Shown piece after piece: positions 12,415-15,648 of a stretch of 15,648 nt of DNA. Position 1 is the first letter of the stretch. Every line of letters starts with the position of its first letter. The stretch covers positions 1 to 15,648 of the forward strand of contig CAYRXU010000014.1 in assembly GCA_964428325.1 (NCBI GenBank), given 5' to 3'. The position numbers and the translations under genes are program-made. This DNA comes from JBBSZK01 sp964428325 (lineage in GTDB: Archaea > Nanobdellota > Nanobdellia > Pacearchaeales > GW2011-AR1). Under the pieces are notes generated by a model. That model had not been told where the DNA came from. It worked only from the letters and a program-made list of their open reading frames with translations, and did no database searches.

Positions 12415-13782
12415 ATGAAATGGTTGAGTGTGGTGATGCTTCTTATGCTGGCTTTGCCTTTTGCATCAGCTACGATTACCATCGATGAACAGACACAAAT
12501 CCCAGTCATAATTGCAGGCGCTGAAGACTCTGCCCCTTTGATGTTGCGCATCACAAACACAAACGCACCAGCTGAATTCGAAATATATTCTCTTGTTGGT
12601 GTAAAGATAACTCCTTCGGAGATTACATTGCCTCAAGGCAAACATCTTATCGAAGTTACTGCCGAACCTTCTGCTTCCATTATTCGCTCAACACGAGGCC
12701 TTCTTCTCTTCCAATATGAGCTTTACAACCAGCAGTCAGGCCGTATTCTTGACCAGAAGCTCCTGAAGATTGTTGATCTCGAGAGCATCTTTTCTATAAG
12801 ACCTTCAACTATCAAGCCAGGAGACACATCTGCCAACTTCGTTCTTACTAACGTTGAGAATCGCACCGTAACTGATGTCCGCTTGAAAATAGATTCACCG
12901 TTCATTGAGCATGAAGTCACACTTACCATGGCTCCTTACGAGCAGAAGAGCATCTCTGTTCCTCTCAAGGCTCCTGAACTTGCAAGGCAAGTAGCTGGAC
13001 ATTATGTTGCTGATGTTTCATTCGAGTTTGGCGACGCAGAAGCTGACCGCGAGTGGGAAATCAACTACTTAGAATCCAGCGGTCTATCAGTTAATGAAAC
13101 TTCAAGCGGTCTAGTTATACGAAAGCACAACACAATCAAGACAAATGACGGCAGCGTTCCTATTACAGCTACTATCTCATACCATCGCGATCTTCTAAGT
13201 AGACTCTTCACAACACTTTCTCCAGACCCAGCACAGGTCACTAAGGAAGGTCTTGGCGTTACGTATCTCTGGACTCAAGAACTTGCTCCTGCTCAATCTC
13301 TTAATGTTGTTATGACTACAAACTACACCGTTCCTTTCATCGTTCTGCTAATCGTTATAGCTGCTGGTGCACTTGCCTGGTGGCTCTTCTGGAAGCCACT
13401 TGTTATTACCAAGAACGTTCATCCTGTTCGCACTAAGGGAGGAGAATTTGCACTTAAGGTCACAATCGCCATCAAAGCACACAAGAATCTTACAAACGTT
13501 GTACTTCACGACCATATCCCTCACACAATGCAGCTCTACCATCAGTTTGGCATCAAGCCGCACACCATTGATGAGTCTGCTAGAAGATTATCATGGCAGC
13601 TAGGCCACCTTAATGCAGGAGAAACACGCGTATTCTCATACGTAGTCTACTCAAAGATGCGAGTTGTTGGCAACTTCCATCTTCCTCTGGCATCTGCAAC
13701 AGCAATGGCAGAAGGCAAGCCAGTTCACGTAAGTTCAAACCAAACGGCTTTCGTATCAGAGACAATCGCTCGAGACAATTAA
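12415..13782 (+). CDS. Signal-peptide, single-TM protein with Ig-like and DUF11-like domains (455 aa)
   Basis: Residues 1-19 are a signal peptide (MKWLSVVMLLMLALPFASA). Residues 20-300 are beta-rich segments with the look of NEW3/Ig-like surface domains (FVLTNVENRTVTDVRLKIDS, then SISVPLKAPEL). A membrane helix spans residues 307-326 (PFIVLLIVIAAGALAWWLFW), followed by basic residues. Residues 335-450 resemble a DUF11-like sandwich (LTNVVLHDHIPHTMQLYHQF ... LSWQLGHLNAGETRVFSYVV). If the signal peptide is cleaved, the last domain would be cytoplasmic. A structural or adhesion role is inferred. The gene runs into a convergent gene with no gap (1 base). Confidence 0.75.
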   Translation: MKWLSVVMLLMLALPFASATITIDEQTQIPVIIAGAEDSAPLMLRITNTNAPAEFEIYSLVGVKITPSEITLPQGKHLIEVTAEPSASIIRSTRGLLLFQYELYNQQSGRILDQKLLKIVDLESIFSIRPSTIKPGDTSANFVLTNVENRTVTDVRLKIDSPFIEHEVTLTMAPYEQKSISVPLKAPELARQVAGHYVADVSFEFGDAEADREWEINYLESSGLSVNETSSGLVIRKHNTIKTNDGSVPITATISYHRDLLSRLFTTLSPDPAQVTKEGLGVTYLWTQELAPAQSLNVVMTTNYTVPFIVLLIVIAAGALAWWLFWKPLVITKNVHPVRTKGGEFALKVTIAIKAHKNLTNVVLHDHIPHTMQLYHQFGIKPHTIDESARRLSWQLGHLNAGETRVFSYVVYSKMRVVGNFHLPLASATAMAEGKPVHVSSNQTAFVSETIARDN

Positions 13783-13783
13783 T

Positions 13784-14386
13784 TTAATCTTCTTTCACAG
13801 TCTTCTCAAGTGTAAAATTATCTTTCATCGTACTAACAACCCGGGATAGATAAGAATCAATGAGTTTCTGACCATCTCCGAGGTTTTGTCTTAGGTAATC
13901 AGCTCTATTGGTAAAATCCTCATCCCTTTGTAACTCAGGACTTACAGAGTATATCTCCGCCATGACTTTCTCCGGGTCAAAAGATTGCGAAATAAGCGTT
14001 AACTTTCTAGCAGCACCATGGCATTCGTTAAGGAATGCAAGATATCGACTTCTCTCTGTCTGGCTAGGCAATCTTTCCCTCTCATGTGCAGTTTCTTGCA
14101 AAACTATTGCTAAATCCTGCACGCCTTCCTCAAGCTTATTCCATGCATTATGCATGTAAGCAGAGCCATATTCCAAGGCAGGAAGTGAAAATGGGTCTGC
14201 TTCATCCATCAGTCCTCCCAAGGCATCAAAAGCATAAGTGAAAGCTCCTCTTGGATTTCCTTCAAAATGAACAGCTCCTTCATACGCTCTGAACACATCT
14301 ATGACTTCTCTATGGCTCTCTCTAAGTCTGCTGCGCGCAGGTGATGAGTACACTTTGTTATCCCTTTCAGGTGATTGTTCTGACAT
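13784..14386 (-). CDS. Hypothetical soluble helical protein (200 aa)
   Basis: A mostly helical, charged protein with a basic N-terminus (SSPARSRLRESHREVIDVFR), a middle segment with YAFDALGGLMDEADPF, and an E/R-rich coiled-coil-like stretch (LQETAHERERLPSQTERSRY). There is no signal peptide or membrane helix. Starts at 14470, 14401 and 14386 are possible. 14386 (MSEQSPERDN) is chosen because a minus-strand TATA-like element ends at 14417, about 31 bases upstream, and because the longest form would overlap the tRNA promoter. Family not recognised. Confidence 0.6.
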   Translation of the reverse strand: MSEQSPERDNKVYSSPARSRLRESHREVIDVFRAYEGAVHFEGNPRGAFTYAFDALGGLMDEADPFSLPALEYGSAYMHNAWNKLEEGVQDLAIVLQETAHERERLPSQTERSRYLAFLNECHGAARKLTLISQSFDPEKVMAEIYSVSPELQRDEDFTNRADYLRQNLGDGQKLIDSYLSRVVSTMKDNFTLEKTVKED

Positions 14387-14410
14387 GAGATGCTCTCTCA
14401 TAATCGTCCC

Positions 14411-14417
14411 TTTTAAA
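14411..14417 (-). promoter_or_regulatory. TATA-like box for the 200-aa gene
   Basis: Minus-strand TTTAAAA starts about 31 bases upstream of the ATG at 14386 and supports that start over the two longer ones. Confidence 0.5.
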
Positions 14418-14443
14418 CCTATCTCTTGCCTGCCGAAAGAAAC

Positions 14444-14451
14444 TTTAAATA
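14444..14451 (+). promoter_or_regulatory. TATA box TTTAAATA for tRNA-Tyr
   Basis: The box centre is about 27 bases before the mature 5' end of the tRNA (14475), so the transcript should carry a 5' leader of only about 2 bases. Confidence 0.7.
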
Positions 14452-14474
14452 CCTCAATCTCGCATTTCAATAAT

Positions 14475-14635
14475 CCCCCGATAGCTCAATGGTAGAGCAC
14501 CTGGCTGTAGACACATAATCGTCTAGCACAGACATTCCCGCAAAATATAGGGATAAGGATGAAGTGCGACCAGAACCCATTCATGAGAATGGGGATAGAA
14601 CCCGGGTTACCGCAGTTCGATTCTGCGTCGGGGGA
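14475..14635 (+). tRNA. tRNA-Tyr(GTA) with a 90-base intron
   Basis: Acceptor CCCCCGA (14475-14481) pairs perfectly with TCGGGGG (14628-14634), discriminator A at 14635, no CCA encoded. Then T8-A9, D-stem GCTC/GAGC, anticodon stem CCTGG (14500-14504) pairing with CCGGG (14602-14606) with one G-U pair, anticodon GTA (14507-14509), and T-arm CGCAG-TTCGATT-CTGCG. The C1-G72 pair with A73 is the archaeal tyrosine identity set. The variable loop is only 4 bases (TTAC). The mature tRNA would be 71 bases. The same strand continues 6 bases later into the metzincin gene. Confidence 0.9.
14511..14600 (+). other. tRNA-Tyr intron at position 37/38
   Basis: The exon CTGT (14505-14508) pairs with ATAG (14595-14598), giving the 4-bp central helix of a bulge-helix-bulge motif. 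The 3-base bulges are AGA (14509-14511) and AAC (14599-14601), and the splicing endonuclease would cut after G14510 and after A14600. The intron contains hairpins GTCT/AGAC (14521-14533), TCCC/GGGA (14536-14553) and CCCATTC/GAATGGG (14576-14593). The intron-side helix of the motif is weak, so the motif may be relaxed. Confidence 0.65.
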
Positions 14636-14641
14636 TAGGTT

Positions 14642-15577
14642 ATGAAATCAGACAAACTATGGGCCGGCGCTATCTGTTTAGGAGCAGTCATATTGTCTCT
14701 TCTTTATTTTAACTCGCATGATTTCGCTAATTATTATTCAGATTCAGAGACTGAAATAATGGACAAATTTTCTAAGGTTCAGTATATTCACTTTCCCAAT
14801 ATGCCTATAAGCTACGAAATTAAACATCCGACTAAATGTTTTCCGGGTCAGGAAAATAGAACAAAGCTTGCTCTTCAGATTATAGAGTCTTCAACAGAAG
14901 GCCTAGTAGATTTTGATGAGACAGTCTCAGATGCGGACCTAATAATTGACTGTATAAATCTAGATGAGCAAATCAGACAATTCTCTCTTAATCTGACTTG
15001 TGAAAGATTTAGTTTCCCCATAGATAATAAATTTCCTTCAGAATATTTCTCGCAATACAGAAATAATATAACCGAATATAAATCCCGACTAGTGGGACAA
15101 GGAATGTATATTTATCGCACTCGCTCCTTTGCGACTTCTGGGAAAGGGGCTTCTCAAGTAACTGAGGTTTGTTATCTGAATAGAACAAAGTTTGAGTATG
15201 ATCCTGAATTCATCTTAGGATCTTTGCCTGATGTTACAAGTGATGGCATTTTTGTATACCGTCAAACAACAGAAGGCACCGCTATCCCGAGTGTAGAAGG
15301 TAGAATTATATTAAATGCAAGTGTAAATCTTTATCGACATACTCAAAGCTGTGAGAAATTCCCAGCCGTAGAAATTCATGAGCTGCTACACGCTTTCGGT
15401 TTTGCCCATAGTCAGACCAAAGGAGACATAATGTATCCTTATACTTCAGATTGTATCGAGAACTATCACATAAATCCTGCATATTTTGACTGTCTCAAAT
15501 ATATCTACTCAAATGGGCAACAAGGGAAATGTTCTGGAGTAATTTTCTTAGACTTCGGAGAGAAACCTCTTCTCTAA
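14642..15577 (+). CDS. Membrane-anchored metzincin-type metalloprotease (311 aa)
   Basis: An N-terminal membrane helix (residues about 6-22, LWAGAICLGAVILSLLYF) anchors the protein with its catalytic part outside. The zinc site is H246-E-L-L-H250-A-F-G253-F-A-H256, followed by the Met-turn D-I-M264-Y-P-Y: the full HExxHxxGxxH plus Met-turn pattern of metzincins, closest by eye to matrixin-like enzymes. Several cysteines (CFPG, IDCIN, LTCERF, EVCYL, QSCEKF, SDCIEN, FDCLKY, KCSG) suggest disulfides outside the cell. It likely cuts proteins at the surface, perhaps those of a host or prey. No own TATA box lies at the expected distance; it begins 7 bases after the tRNA. No propeptide cysteine switch is evident. 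Confidence 0.85.
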   Translation: MKSDKLWAGAICLGAVILSLLYFNSHDFANYYSDSETEIMDKFSKVQYIHFPNMPISYEIKHPTKCFPGQENRTKLALQIIESSTEGLVDFDETVSDADLIIDCINLDEQIRQFSLNLTCERFSFPIDNKFPSEYFSQYRNNITEYKSRLVGQGMYIYRTRSFATSGKGASQVTEVCYLNRTKFEYDPEFILGSLPDVTSDGIFVYRQTTEGTAIPSVEGRIILNASVNLYRHTQSCEKFPAVEIHELLHAFGFAHSQTKGDIMYPYTSDCIENYHINPAYFDCLKYIYSNGQQGKCSGVIFLDFGEKPLL

Positions 15578-15604
15578 TTATTATCTTCTAGAATCCAACA
15601 AACC

Positions 15605-15611
15605 TTAAATA
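15605..15611 (+). promoter_or_regulatory. TATA box for the gene entering at the right edge
   Basis: TTAAATA lies 28 bases before a GTG at 15633 and follows the metzincin stop by 27 bases. Confidence 0.5.
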
Positions 15612-15632
15612 GAAGAGCGTTGTAACGGAAAA

Positions 15633-15648
15633 GTGAAACTTCATTTAC
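15633..15648 (+). CDS. First codons of a gene running off the window (GTG start)
   Basis: GTG-AAA-CTT-CAT-TTA would encode MKLHL and continues past the edge. The only support is the TATA box at leaderless spacing, and five codons cannot identify it. Confidence 0.3.

Noticed and set aside
14511..14600. C/D-box guide RNA inside the tRNA intron, as in haloarchaeal tRNA-Trp
   Set aside because: AGGATGA (14556-14562) differs by one base from a C box, and no CTGA D box is present in the intron.
14475..14635. tRNA gene as an integration site for a mobile element
   Set aside because: No integrase gene is in the window and I found no second copy of the tRNA 3' end.

Overview
The window looks like a stretch of a small-genome archaeon, most likely a DPANN member (Woesearchaeota/Pacearchaeota-like; inferred, not proven). 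Reasons: a group II chaperonin (thermosome) gene; a tRNA-Tyr(GTA) with the archaeal C1-G72 pair, no encoded CCA and an intron at position 37/38; TATA boxes about 26 bases upstream of ATG codons, implying leaderless first cistrons; and many winged-helix, signal-peptide and small membrane proteins typical of these genomes. A run of 10 N (4822-4831) shows that this is a draft scaffold.

Layout. (1) 1-2400, visibly AT-rich: the tail of an incoming gene, a convergent winged-helix gene, and a divergent three-cistron operon (36-aa ORF, 87-aa protein, 292-aa HTH protein). A MarR/ArsR-like regulator then lies on the minus strand with a coupled 32-aa basic ORF. (2) 2487-5455: cell-envelope genes. These are a secreted beta-propeller protein with a PEP-CTERM-like tail, an abutting DUF4190-like membrane protein, a two-gene operon of tiny membrane proteins interrupted by the N gap, and a four-helix membrane protein. 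(3) 5637-8652: a predicted PD-(D/E)XK nuclease and a large secreted LamG + SGNH-hydrolase protein. (4) 8653-9025: a gene-poor stretch with a cluster of inverted repeats and a near-copy of the SGNH promoter, followed by two small unknown proteins. (5) 9563-13782, more GC-rich and core-like: thermosome, CBS-pair/zinc-ribbon protein, a 168-aa protein of a type common in DPANN archaea, and a signal-peptide/single-TM protein with a DUF11-like C-terminal domain. (6) 13784-15648: an unknown helical protein, the intron-containing tRNA-Tyr, a membrane-anchored metzincin protease starting 7 bases after the tRNA, and the first codons of a further gene.

How the genes work together: the clearest theme is the cell surface. 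At least four proteins are exported or membrane-anchored with large outside domains (propeller, DUF4190-like, LamG-SGNH, metzincin), and several small membrane proteins accompany them. This suits an organism that attaches to or feeds on other cells, but that is inference. The left part, dense in winged-helix proteins and small ORFs, has the texture of an accessory or integrated region, yet no integrase, transposase, CRISPR array or duplicated tRNA end is visible. I do not see a complete defence or secretion system. The most unusual items are the bacterial-style sorting tail, the 36-bp duplicated promoter, and the tRNA-protease gene junction.
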